Shown here one piece after another: positions 9,186 through 17,232 of a DNA stretch of 64,000 nt. The stretch lies in the NCBI RefSeq assembly GCF_002379585.1, contig NZ_DFUE01000011.1:1-64000 (forward strand). Direction: 5' to 3'. Position 1 is the first letter of the stretch; every line of letters starts with the position of its first letter. The notes beneath the pieces are model-generated. The model did not search any database, was not told where the DNA came from, and saw only the letters and a list, made by a program, of their open reading frames with translations. The DNA is from Pseudomonas sp. UBA4194. GTDB lineage: Bacteria; Pseudomonadota; Gammaproteobacteria; Pseudomonadales; Pseudomonadaceae. Both the position numbers and the translations under genes were made by a program.

Positions 9186-9398
9186 ATGGAACGTACACTC
9201 AGTTCCGACCTGTTCCAGAACAACACTGCTACTGCTCAAACTTCTGCTCCTCTGCGCCTGTTGGCCAACCTGATGCTGTGGCAGCGCCGTATCGCCAGCC
9301 GCCATCAACTGGCTCGCCTGGATGCTCGTCTGCTGGCCGATGCCGGTATCAGCGAAGCCCAGCGTTGCGAAGAGTTGAGCAAGCCGTTCTGGCGTTGA
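9186..9398 (+). CDS. DUF1127 small protein
   Basis: 70 residues. The C-terminal half (LMLWQRRIASRHQLARLDARLLADAGIS) is the arginine-rich DUF1127 motif; these short basic proteins occur widely in proteobacteria, and some have been tied to phosphate metabolism or RNA turnover. The N-terminal 25 residues are polar and probably disordered. A GGAAGGA ribosome-binding site precedes ATG 9186, and a terminator follows. The ACTGTACT sites upstream suggest regulation by a MocR-type factor. Function unknown. Confidence 0.8.
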   Translation: MERTLSSDLFQNNTATAQTSAPLRLLANLMLWQRRIASRHQLARLDARLLADAGISEAQRCEELSKPFWR

Positions 9399-9453
9399 TG
9401 CAACGCCCGCTGGTTCGAGGGCACTAGCCCCCACTGCCAGCACTGAATTCCAA

Positions 9454-9487
9454 AACCCGTCGCGGGCAACCGCTGACGGGTTTTTTT
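9454..9487 (+). terminator. Rho-independent terminator after the DUF1127 gene
   Basis: Stem AACCCGTC/GACGGGTT with a 13-nt loop, followed by a T-run. It isolates the DUF1127 gene from the DUF2388 cluster. Confidence 0.85.
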
Positions 9488-9513
9488 ATGGAAATCAAAA
9501 AGTTAAAGCCAGG

Positions 9514-9553
9514 CATTACAGTTATTGACTGACGAAAATCGACCATTACAGTT
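9514..9553 (+). repeat. Direct repeat CATTACAGTT upstream of the DUF2388 cluster
   Basis: Two perfect 10-bp copies (9514-9523 and 9544-9553), spaced exactly 30 bp start to start, about three helical turns. Same-face spacing in a promoter region suggests a transcription-factor site; no regulator can be named. Confidence 0.5.
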
Positions 9554-9657
9554 GAGCAATATTGCGGGCGCTGTGGTCTGACCGCTGGCGCCGACTGCAT
9601 TCAGGCGCTCTAATACTCATACAGCGCCTACCTTTGCCACAGCCCAGGAGAATCATC

Positions 9658-9975
9658 ATGTCCCGTATCCACTTGTTCGGTGCCGCACTGTTGTTGGCCA
9701 TGGCCAGCGGTGCCCAAGCCTCAAGCTTCGTGGTCACCACCGACGCCGTCGTGCGCGGCGTGAACGCGTCCACCAACGCGACTTCGGATCTGTCGTCCTC
9801 GCTGCGTGATGACAAGATCGTGCGTGAGGCCCGTGACGACGCCGCCAGCTTCGTGGCCAGCCAAGGCGATATCCGTGGCGTGAAACTGGAAAGTGCCTTT
9901 GCCCACATTCGCCAGCAGGCGCCGCAACTGCAAGCCAACGATGCGCAGTTGGCACAGGCCATCCTGGCCATCTGA
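9658..9975 (+). CDS. Secreted DUF2388 protein, copy 1
   Basis: 105 residues with a Sec signal peptide (cleavage likely after GAQA, near residue 22) and a DUF2388 domain ending in the shared core DDAASFVASQGDIRG, then LESAFAHIR and AQAILAI. ATG 9658 is preceded by AGGAG. First of three tandem paralogues that lead into the DUF4105 gene. DUF2388 proteins are largely confined to Pseudomonas and relatives and have no established function; a periplasmic location is inferred from the signal peptide. Confidence 0.85.
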   Translation: MSRIHLFGAALLLAMASGAQASSFVVTTDAVVRGVNASTNATSDLSSSLRDDKIVREARDDAASFVASQGDIRGVKLESAFAHIRQQAPQLQANDAQLAQAILAI

Positions 9976-10112
9976 ATCGAACGGGCGGCGGGCCTGGCAA
10001 TAAATGGAAATGAAACTTCCTGCAGAGTGCCGGCCAGAGAAACCTGGCCGGTAGCCCTGAGGGACGTGTTCCGCTAGCCTTGCCGGGTCTTTTGTCTAAC
10101 AGTCGAGCACCG
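9976..10112 (+). other. Spacer with a strong hairpin between DUF2388 copies 1 and 2
   Basis: Contains a perfect 8-bp stem CCGGCCAG/CTGGCCGG (10030-10037 with 10044-10051) and a 6-nt loop. There is no T-run, so it is not a standard terminator. It could protect the upstream mRNA segment or weaken read-through. Confidence 0.45.
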
Positions 10113-10406
10113 ATGCGTTATCTGTTATTTGCCGCCAGCACCTTGGTATGGGCGTCCCAGGCCTGGGCCTTCGACGTCAGTACGCAGTCGACGGTGATCG
10201 CCGGCTACGTCACCAGCAAGGTCACTTCCGCCCCGTTCGATAACAAGCTGGTACTACGCGCCCACGACGACGCCGCAGCCTTCGTCGCCAGTGACGGCGA
10301 CCTGCGTGGCGCGCGTCTGCAGGCTGCCCTGGGCTACCTGCGACAACACCACCCAAGGCTTGCCGCCAGCGACCTTGAACTGGCGCAAGCGATTCTCGTC
10401 CAATAA
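10113..10406 (+). CDS. Secreted DUF2388 protein, copy 2
   Basis: 97 residues; signal peptide through ASQAWA (about residue 19). The mature part carries the same core as its neighbours: DDAAAFVASDGDLRGARLQAALGYLR and LAQAILVQ. It has the least obvious ribosome-binding site of the three, which may mean lower translation or dependence on copy 1. Function unknown. Confidence 0.82.
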   Translation: MRYLLFAASTLVWASQAWAFDVSTQSTVIAGYVTSKVTSAPFDNKLVLRAHDDAAAFVASDGDLRGARLQAALGYLRQHHPRLAASDLELAQAILVQ

Positions 10407-10431
10407 ACACCTCGTATTTCGGAGAAGCTCC

Positions 10432-10752
10432 ATGCGTACCCCGCTGATCGCCGCCACCCTTGGCCTGTTCCTGCTGGCCGACCTGGCTCAGGCACAAACC
10501 GTTGTGGCCACCAGTAACATCATTGTCCGCGCCTTCGGCCGCTCCATCGATTTCACCTCCGATACGACGACCTCGATCCGTGATTCCAAAGTCGTGCTCC
10601 AGGCCAAGGATGACGCTGCCAGCTATGTCGCCAGCCAGGGCGATATTCGTGGCGCGCAACTGGAAGCCGCGTTCGATACCCTGCGCAGCCGGCTACCCGA
10701 GGCGCGCAGCGCCAGCGATCAGGATCTTGCCGAAGCCATTCTGGCGCTGTGA
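10432..10752 (+). CDS. Secreted DUF2388 protein, copy 3
   Basis: 106 residues; signal peptide ending near DLAQA (about residue 21), then the DUF2388 core DDAASYVASQGDIRGAQLEAAF and LAEAILAL. GGAG precedes ATG 10432. The stop overlaps the GTG start of the DUF4105 gene by 4 bp (GTGA), so the two are translationally coupled, the clearest hint that DUF2388 proteins work with the downstream protein. Confidence 0.84.
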   Translation: MRTPLIAATLGLFLLADLAQAQTVVATSNIIVRAFGRSIDFTSDTTTSIRDSKVVLQAKDDAASYVASQGDIRGAQLEAAFDTLRSRLPEARSASDQDLAEAILAL

Positions 10753-12707
10753 GCATTGCAAGGGCCTGGCTGCTGGCCGGCAGCCTGCTGCTGGCCGGCC
10801 CTGCCTTGGCCGACCTGCATCTGGCCCTCGACAGCCATGGCCTGAACCCACAGCAGGTGCAGGCCACCCAGGCGCTGCTGGACGACGCCATGCGGGCGCT
10901 GCCGCCGAGCCTGATACGCGATCTGGATCGGCGCATCGACGTCAGCTGGTCGTCGCGCATGCCAGACAATGCCTATGGGCAGGCCTCGCTGGTATCGAGC
11001 CTGGCGCTGAATCTCAACCAACTGCCCGGCCTGACCGATGGCTCATCGGCCAGCCAGCGGACCAATCGCCCCCATGGCACCGTGCGTGAAGAGTTGTTGG
11101 CAACGGTGCTGCATGAGCTGACCCATATCTATGACCGCGCACGCCTGTGGCCGGCCAGCGAACGCAGCCTGATCAACCGCTGCGCCCGCCAGACCGGCAG
11201 CGTCGGCAAGATTGGCCAGGCCGATGAATGCCGCGGCCAGGACGCGCGACGCTTCACCCTCAGCGACGACCCGCGCTTGCTCGATCTGGCCGGTTGGCAA
11301 CAATACGTTGGTCGGCGTGGGGAGCGCGAAGAGCAGAACCGGCAGATCGTGCGCAGCCCGGACATCTACGAGGTCAGCAGCCCGAAAGAGTTCGTGGCGG
11401 TCAATATGGAATATTTCCTGCTCGACCCCACCTACGCCTGCCGACGGCCGGCGCTGTTCGAGTACTTCAAGGCGCACTTCGACTGGGCGCCGGCCAGGCA
11501 GCAGAGCTGCGCCGAGGGGCTGCCGTACCTCAATGCCGGCAGTGACTTCGCCAAAACGCCCTTGGGCAAGATCGATCCGCAACGGGTCTACGCGGTGGAC
11601 TACCTGCTGGCCGAAGCCAATCAGAATTGGGCCAGCCGCTGGGGCCACAGCATGCTGCGCCTGGTGATCTGCGCGCCGGGACGACCGCTCGGACCCAACT
11701 GCCGTCTGGACCTGGACCAGCACCTGGTGCTGTCGTACCGCGCGTTCGTCAATGATGTACAGCTGTCGACCTGGGGTGGGTTGATGGGGCAGTACCCCTC
11801 GCGACTGTTCGTGCTGCCGTTGTCCCAGGTGATCGACGAGTACACCAAGACCGAACTGCGCAGCCTGGCCTCGGTGCCCTTGAAGCTGAGCCGCCAGGAG
11901 GTCGAATCGCTGGTGCGCCATGCCGCCGAGATGCACTGGAGCTACGACGGCAGCTATTACTTTCTGTCCAACAACTGCGCCGTGGAAAACCTCAAGCTGC
12001 TGCGCAGCGGGACCCACAATCCGAAGCTCGAAAGCGTGGACAGCATCCTGCCCAATGGTCTGCTTGAGGTGCTGCAAGGGCGCGGGCTGGCCGATGGCAG
12101 CGTGCTGGATGACCCACGCGAGGCGTTGCGCATGGGCTACCGGTTCGATTCATACCGCGATCGCTATCAGGCCATGTTCACGGTGCTCAAACAGCACCTG
12201 GCGATCCCCCAGGACAGCGTCGAGGCGTGGTTGGCGCAGAGCGCGCTCGAGCGCAGGCGATGGTTCGCCCAGGCCGACCTGCGCACCAGTGCTGCCTTGC
12301 TGCTGTTGGAGCAGGCCAGCTATCGCCAGCAATTGCTGCTGGCACAGGAAGAGGTCAAGCAACGCTACCTGGGCGCGCGGGAACTGGGCGATGGCAGCGT
12401 GGCCAACGCCAACCAGACGCTGCAGGCGATTCTGGCCAACAGCGGCTTTCTCAGCCGCCCCGCCGAGTTGCTGGACAGCGGCGGCTATGGCCTGCCGCAG
12501 ACGGCGGAATGGCAACGCCTGGAATCGGAAAGCAGCCAGCGTCAGCAGCAGCTGCAGCGCTTGAGTACCGACCTGGACAAGGAGGTGAGGGCGCTGCTGA
12601 CCGAGGATCGGGCCAGGGAAATTGCGGCCAACGAGGCCAACCTGAAGCAGGTGGGTGAGCATTTGCGGGCGTTGCACAAGGCGGCTGGGGGGCTGGTGTT
12701 GCCTTGA
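10749..12707 (+). CDS. Secreted DUF4105 protein with an HExxH motif
   Basis: 652 residues with a Sec signal peptide (LAGSLLLAGPALA). An N-terminal region of roughly 280 residues carries HELTH at 122-126, the zinc-binding motif of gluzincin-type metalloproteases; the middle (about 290-450, including NQNWASRWGHSMLRLV and FLSNNCAVENLKLL) matches the DUF4105 family; the C-terminal quarter is Gln/Glu/Leu-rich and probably coiled coil. In DUF4105 the conserved His and the NC pair suggest a cysteine-hydrolase (NlpC/P60-like) fold, so this could be a two-activity envelope enzyme. GTG start overlapping the third DUF2388 gene. Substrate unknown; protease activity is inferred from the motif only. Confidence 0.8.
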   Translation: MSIARAWLLAGSLLLAGPALADLHLALDSHGLNPQQVQATQALLDDAMRALPPSLIRDLDRRIDVSWSSRMPDNAYGQASLVSSLALNLNQLPGLTDGSSASQRTNRPHGTVREELLATVLHELTHIYDRARLWPASERSLINRCARQTGSVGKIGQADECRGQDARRFTLSDDPRLLDLAGWQQYVGRRGEREEQNRQIVRSPDIYEVSSPKEFVAVNMEYFLLDPTYACRRPALFEYFKAHFDWAPARQQSCAEGLPYLNAGSDFAKTPLGKIDPQRVYAVDYLLAEANQNWASRWGHSMLRLVICAPGRPLGPNCRLDLDQHLVLSYRAFVNDVQLSTWGGLMGQYPSRLFVLPLSQVIDEYTKTELRSLASVPLKLSRQEVESLVRHAAEMHWSYDGSYYFLSNNCAVENLKLLRSGTHNPKLESVDSILPNGLLEVLQGRGLADGSVLDDPREALRMGYRFDSYRDRYQAMFTVLKQHLAIPQDSVEAWLAQSALERRRWFAQADLRTSAALLLLEQASYRQQLLLAQEEVKQRYLGARELGDGSVANANQTLQAILANSGFLSRPAELLDSGGYGLPQTAEWQRLESESSQRQQQLQRLSTDLDKEVRALLTEDRAREIAANEANLKQVGEHLRALHKAAGGLVLP

Positions 12708-13057
12708 GAGGGGCATCACGACAGTGGCGGCGCAAGTTGCGTTTGATGGCGCCGCTGTTGTTCAGGTTGACAGGGGGAAAGGGGGACGCGGCTTACGCCG
12801 CTGCTACGTGATGGGGCAACGAAAGGTTGGCGAAAGCTTACCCGCATAGCATCCACTCACCCCCGGCGTCAGACCGGCCGGCCAGATCGAGCGATCCAAG
12901 CGCGCGATCGGCCCTTTGAACAACAACAATGGTGAAACCGATGTCCTTGATTACCCGTGCTCGCACCGCCCCCCCTCCGATAGTCCAAGCCACCGCCGTT
13001 TCTCGCTGAACCCCACTGGTTCCTCGTCCCTAGCCGCGCTACGCCTGGAGTATCCCC
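12708..13057 (+). other. Intergenic region with a REP element
   Basis: 350 bp between the DUF4105 gene and the citrate transporter. It holds one REP element of the GACGCGGCTTACGCCGCTGCTAC family (12785-12807). A 26-codon ATG reading frame at 12929 lacks a ribosome-binding site and is not called. The promoter of the citrate transporter must lie here but is not obvious. Confidence 0.5.
12785..12807 (+). repeat. REP element, family A
   Basis: GACGCGGCTTACGCCGCTGC followed by TAC: an imperfect palindrome (GCGGC..GCCGC) present at least six times in the window (12785, 14385, 58573, 58636, 62379, 62442), always outside genes. Confidence 0.8.
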
Positions 13058-14365
13058 ATGCTGACTTTCCTTGGCTTCGCCATGGTCATCACGTTCATGT
13101 TCCTGATCATGACCAAGCGCCTGTCCGCGCTGATCGCCCTGATCGTGATTCCAATCCTGTTCGCCCTGTTCGGCGGCTTCGCGCCGAAGATCGGCCCGAT
13201 GATGCTCGAAGGCATCACCAAGCTCGCGCCGACCGGCGTGATGCTGATGTTCGCCATTCTGTACTTCGCCCTGATGATCGACTCAGGCCTGTTCGACCCG
13301 GCAGTGCGCAAGATCCTCAAGCTGGTCAAGGGTGACCCGCTGAAAGTGTCGGTCGGTACCGCAGTATTGGCCTTGATCGTTTCCCTGGACGGCGACGGTG
13401 CCACCACCTACATGATCTGCGTGGCGGCCATGCTGCCGCTGTACAGCCGACTGGGCATGAGCCCGCGGATCATGGCTGGCCTGATCATTCTGGCCGGCGG
13501 CGTGATGAACATGACCCCTTGGGGTGGCCCGACGGCACGTGCTGCCAGCGCCCTGCATGTCGATCCTTCGGACATTTTCGTGCCGATGGTGCCGGCCATG
13601 GCGTTCGGCGTCATCGCGATCCTGGTGATTGCCTATATGTACGGCAAGCGGGAACGTGTGCGCCTGGGTGAGCTGCACCTGCCTGGCGACGAAGTGGACC
13701 ATAGCGAAATCAGCGTGTCGCAGTTCCCGGATGCCCGTCGTCCGAAGCTGATCTGGTTCAACGGTGGCCTGACCCTGCTGTTGATGGTGACCTTGATCAT
13801 GGGCCTGCTGCCGCTGCCGGTGCTGTTCATGATCGCCTTCAGTATCGCCATGATCGTCAACTACCCGTGCCTGGAGGCACAGAAGGAGCGTATCGCCGCT
13901 CACTCCGGTTCGGTGCTGGCAGTGGTCGGGCTGATCTTCGCTGCGGGCATCTTCACCGGCATTCTGTCGGGTACCGGCATGGTCGACGCCATGTCCAAGA
14001 GCCTGCTGGCGGTGATCCCGGATGCCATGGGGCCGTACCTGGCCGTGATCACGGCGCTGGTGAGCATGCCGTTCACCTTCTTCATGTCCAACGACGCGTT
14101 CTACTACGGCGTCCTGCCGGTGCTCGCCGAGGCAGCTGCACATTACGGCATCACGCCGGTGGAAATGGCCCGTGCCTCGATCGTCGGTCAACCGGTGCAC
14201 CTGCTCAGCCCCCTGGTACCGTCGACCTACCTGCTGGTGGCCCTGGCTGGCATTGAGTTCGGCGATCACCAGCGCTTCACCTTGAAGTGGGCAGTGCTGG
14301 TCTGCCTGTGCATAATGTTGGCCGCGCTGGCGATGGGGATCTTTCCGCTGTTCAGCAGTCTATAA
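13058..14365 (+). CDS. CitMHS-family citrate-metal:proton symporter
   Basis: 435 residues with about 12 membrane helices. The SLDGDGATTYMICVAAMLPLY and NMTPWGGPTARAASAL segments and the FFMSNDAFYYGVLPV motif are characteristic of CitMHS/CitM-H transporters, which import citrate complexed to a divalent metal with protons. Single gene followed by a REP element. Substrate is inferred from the family; the metal preference (Mg or Ca group) cannot be read. Confidence 0.85.
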   Translation: MLTFLGFAMVITFMFLIMTKRLSALIALIVIPILFALFGGFAPKIGPMMLEGITKLAPTGVMLMFAILYFALMIDSGLFDPAVRKILKLVKGDPLKVSVGTAVLALIVSLDGDGATTYMICVAAMLPLYSRLGMSPRIMAGLIILAGGVMNMTPWGGPTARAASALHVDPSDIFVPMVPAMAFGVIAILVIAYMYGKRERVRLGELHLPGDEVDHSEISVSQFPDARRPKLIWFNGGLTLLLMVTLIMGLLPLPVLFMIAFSIAMIVNYPCLEAQKERIAAHSGSVLAVVGLIFAAGIFTGILSGTGMVDAMSKSLLAVIPDAMGPYLAVITALVSMPFTFFMSNDAFYYGVLPVLAEAAAHYGITPVEMARASIVGQPVHLLSPLVPSTYLLVALAGIEFGDHQRFTLKWAVLVCLCIMLAALAMGIFPLFSSL

Positions 14366-14384
14366 AACTCATTCGATCGGCAGC

Positions 14385-14407
14385 GACGCGGCTTACGCCG
14401 CTGCTAC
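14385..14407 (+). repeat. REP element, family A
   Basis: Perfect copy of the 23-bp family A sequence between the citrate transporter and the TerC gene. Confidence 0.8.
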
Positions 14408-14452
14408 AGGCGTACCCGCTGCCGATCAAGCATTCGACACGAAGGACTTCAC

Positions 14453-15193
14453 ATGGAATGGTTCACCAACCCGGAGATCTGGGTTGCTTTCTTGACCCTG
14501 ACGGCACTTGAGATCGTCCTGGGTATCGACAACATCATCATGATCTCGATCCTCGTCAGCCGCATGCCCAAGCACATGCAAGCACGCACACGGATCTTCG
14601 GCCTGGCGCTGGCCATGGTCACGCGCATCCTGCTGCTGTTGTCCATCACCTGGGTCATGCGCCTGACCGCCGACCTGTTCGTCGTCTTTGGCCAGGGCAT
14701 CTCCGGACGTGACCTGATCCTGTTCTTCGGTGGCCTGTTCCTGCTGTGGAAAAGCTCGCAAGAGATCTACCACGGCATGGAAGGCGAGGAAGAAGGCGGC
14801 GATGAAGTGGCCGGCAAGGGCGGCAACTTCATCTACACCATCATCCAGATCGCGATCATCGACATCGTCTTTTCGCTGGACTCGGTCATCACTGCCGTCG
14901 GCATGGTGTCCCACGTCCCAGTGATGGTGGCGGCAATCATCGTTGCCGTGCTGGTGATGATGGTCGCCTCGGGCACCATCAGCCGCTTCATCGACCAGCA
15001 CCCTTCGCTGAAGATGCTGGCGCTGTCGTTCCTGCTGGTAGTGGGTACGGTGCTGATCGCCGAAGCCTTCGACGTGCATGTGCCCAAAGGCTATGTGTAT
15101 TTCGCCATGGCGTTCTCGCTGGCGGTGGAAGCGGTGAATATCAAGATGCGTACCGCGATTGCCAAGAAGCGGCGGGAGTCGCAGGGGGAGTAG
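14453..15193 (+). CDS. TerC-family membrane protein
   Basis: 246 residues, seven or so membrane helices, with the two TerC signature segments: LEIVLGIDNIIMISIL near residue 20 and IDIVFSLDSVITAVGM near residue 140, whose acidic residues sit inside helices and are thought to bind metal. Related to E. coli YgjT/Alx and Bacillus MeeF/MeeY-type manganese exporters. There is no C-terminal CBS domain. The 87-bp upstream gap is filled by a REP element, and no manganese riboswitch is visible. Confidence 0.88.
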   Translation: MEWFTNPEIWVAFLTLTALEIVLGIDNIIMISILVSRMPKHMQARTRIFGLALAMVTRILLLLSITWVMRLTADLFVVFGQGISGRDLILFFGGLFLLWKSSQEIYHGMEGEEEGGDEVAGKGGNFIYTIIQIAIIDIVFSLDSVITAVGMVSHVPVMVAAIIVAVLVMMVASGTISRFIDQHPSLKMLALSFLLVVGTVLIAEAFDVHVPKGYVYFAMAFSLAVEAVNIKMRTAIAKKRRESQGE

Positions 15194-15211
15194 GTTCGAG
15201 ATTAGGGGTGG

Positions 15212-15288
15212 ATGGTCCCCTCACCCCGGCCCTCTCCCTGAGGGAGAGGGAGCTAAAAGCAGGGAGAGGGCTGGGGTGAGGGGACCAT
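15212..15288 (+). repeat. Inverted pair of REP elements, family D
   Basis: Two 28-bp arms (15212-15239 and 15261-15288) match as an inverted repeat at 27 of 28 positions, separated by 21 bp. Each arm is the CCCCTCACCCC..CCCTCTCCCT REP sequence. A transcript would fold into a very long hairpin, so this BIME-like unit could terminate or stabilise the terC mRNA. Confidence 0.85.
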
Positions 15289-15470
15289 GCACCACCGACC
15301 CCCAGCCATACCCCCGCCTGAGCCTCAACCCCAAAATATGACACTTTTGTTTCAAACAACTTATTCCCTGTGCCATGCTGGCACCCAGGCCAAAGGCCGA
15401 CTAAAGCTTAAGCCATAAGCACTATCTTCGAACTTGCCCCACTGGGGCGTCTATCAGGGGGCCGTCGTCT

Positions 15471-17144
15471 ATGCTGACCCTGCTCAATCTGCTTTCCGCC
15501 GTGGCCTTGCTGATCTGGGGCACACACATCGTGCGCACCGGCATTCTGCGGGTATACGGCACTGCGCTGCGGCGCCTGCTCAGCCAGAACATGTCCAGGC
15601 GGCCGCTGGCTTTCATCGCTGGCATCCTGGTAACGGCTGTGGTGCAGAGCAGCAATGCCACCGCCATGCTGACCACCTCGTTCGTAGGCCAGGGCCTGAT
15701 GGCGCTCACCCCGGCATTGGCGATCATGCTCGGCGCCGACGTTGGCACCGCCCTGATGTCGAGGGTACTGACCTTCGACCTGTCATGGCTGTCACCGCTG
15801 CTGATCTTCTTGGGGGTGATCTTCTTCCTTTCGCGCAAACAGACCCGTCTCGGCCAGATGGGCCGGGTAGGCATCGGCCTGGGGCTGATCATCCTGGCGC
15901 TGCAGCTGATCGTCGAAGCCGCTGCGCCCATCACCCAGGCGCAAGGGGTGAAGGTACTGTTTGCTTCGCTGACCGGCGATATCCTGCTCGATGCCCTGGT
16001 CGGCGCACTGTTCGCCATGGTGTCCTATTCGAGCCTGGCGGCAGTGTTGCTCACCGCTACCCTGGCCGAGGCCGGGGTGATCAGCCTGCCGGTGGCGATT
16101 GGCCTGGTCATCGGCGCCAACGTCGGCAGCGGGTTGCTGGCGTTCATGTCCACCAACATGCAGAACACCGCCGGCCGCCAGGTGGCCCTGGGCAGCCTGC
16201 TGTACAAGCTGCTGGGGCTGATACTGGTCATTCCCGTGCTCGACCCGCTGGCGCATTGGATGGACAGCCTGAACTATGACCCCCAGGCACTGGTGATCGG
16301 TTTTCACGTGATCTACAACAGCCTGCGCTGCGTGATCATGCTGCCCTCGGTGGGTTGGATGTCGCGTTTGTGCGCCTGGATGCTACCCCAGCGACCAGAC
16401 ACCCAAGGCAGTGCCAAACCTCGCCATCTGGACCCGGCGGCACTCGGCACGCCGAGTCTGGCGCTGGCCAACGCGGTGCGAGAGACCCTGCGCATCGGCG
16501 ATATCATCGAAGCCATGCTGGGGGCCATGGGCAATGTGCTGCGCGGGACCCAGACCGCAGTGACGCAGCAGGTGCGCTCGCTCAACGACGACGCCGAGGC
16601 CTTGTACAGCTCCATCAAACTGTACCTGGCGCAGATGCCGCGAGAAGACCTGGGCGAACAGGACAGCCGGCGCTGGGCGGAAATCATCGAGCTGGCCATC
16701 AACCTCAAACTGTCCGCAGATTTGATCGAACGCATGCTGCGCAAGGTCCAGCAGCAAAAGACCTCGCAGCGCCGCTCGTTCTCGGAAGTCGGCCTTGAGG
16801 AACTGGCGGGCCTGCACAGCCAACTATTGGCCAACCTGCGCCTGGGGCTCTCGGTATTTCTCAGCGGCGACCCGGAAAGCGCACGTCAGCTGCTTCGGGA
16901 AAAGCGTCGCTTCCGCGCTCAGGAACGTCGATTGGCCCATGCGCATGTCAGCCGCTTGCAGCGCAAGGTGGTGCAGAGCATCGAAACCAGTTCGCTGCAT
17001 CTGGAGCTTATCGCCGACATGAAGCGTCTCAACTCGCTGTTCTGCGGCAGTGCCTATGTGGTGCTGGAAAACACCGACACCGGCGCTTTGCTCCCGGAAC
17101 GCCAACAGCCCGTCGACGAACTGGACGTCAACCATCCGGCCTGA
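15471..17144 (+). CDS. Na/Pi-cotransporter family protein with PhoU-like C-terminus
   Basis: 557 residues. The N-terminal half is a type II Na/phosphate symporter fold of two inverted repeats: QSSNATAMLTTSFVGQGL (repeat 1) and the second repeat around VSYSSLAAVLLTATLAEAGV with IGANVGSG. The C-terminal 200 residues are soluble helices resembling PhoU, as in E. coli YjbB. Probable role: phosphate (or anion) export or import coupled to sodium. Single gene; start at ATG 15471 fits the family N-terminus. Confidence 0.82.
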   Translation: MLTLLNLLSAVALLIWGTHIVRTGILRVYGTALRRLLSQNMSRRPLAFIAGILVTAVVQSSNATAMLTTSFVGQGLMALTPALAIMLGADVGTALMSRVLTFDLSWLSPLLIFLGVIFFLSRKQTRLGQMGRVGIGLGLIILALQLIVEAAAPITQAQGVKVLFASLTGDILLDALVGALFAMVSYSSLAAVLLTATLAEAGVISLPVAIGLVIGANVGSGLLAFMSTNMQNTAGRQVALGSLLYKLLGLILVIPVLDPLAHWMDSLNYDPQALVIGFHVIYNSLRCVIMLPSVGWMSRLCAWMLPQRPDTQGSAKPRHLDPAALGTPSLALANAVRETLRIGDIIEAMLGAMGNVLRGTQTAVTQQVRSLNDDAEALYSSIKLYLAQMPREDLGEQDSRRWAEIIELAINLKLSADLIERMLRKVQQQKTSQRRSFSEVGLEELAGLHSQLLANLRLGLSVFLSGDPESARQLLREKRRFRAQERRLAHAHVSRLQRKVVQSIETSSLHLELIADMKRLNSLFCGSAYVVLENTDTGALLPERQQPVDELDVNHPA

Positions 17145-17232
17145 GTTGCCCTGGCCACCCACAGCGCTATGAACGTCTGGTAGGGTTGGGAGTCTGTTCC
17201 CATGACGTAGCCGATTCGGATGGAAGGGATTC

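Noticed and set aside
12929..13009. 26-codon leader peptide before the citrate transporter
   Set aside because: No ribosome-binding site, no attenuator hairpin and no biased codon run.
14366..14452. yybP-ykoY manganese riboswitch before the TerC gene
   Set aside because: The gap is 87 bp and mostly a REP element; no riboswitch core can be fitted.
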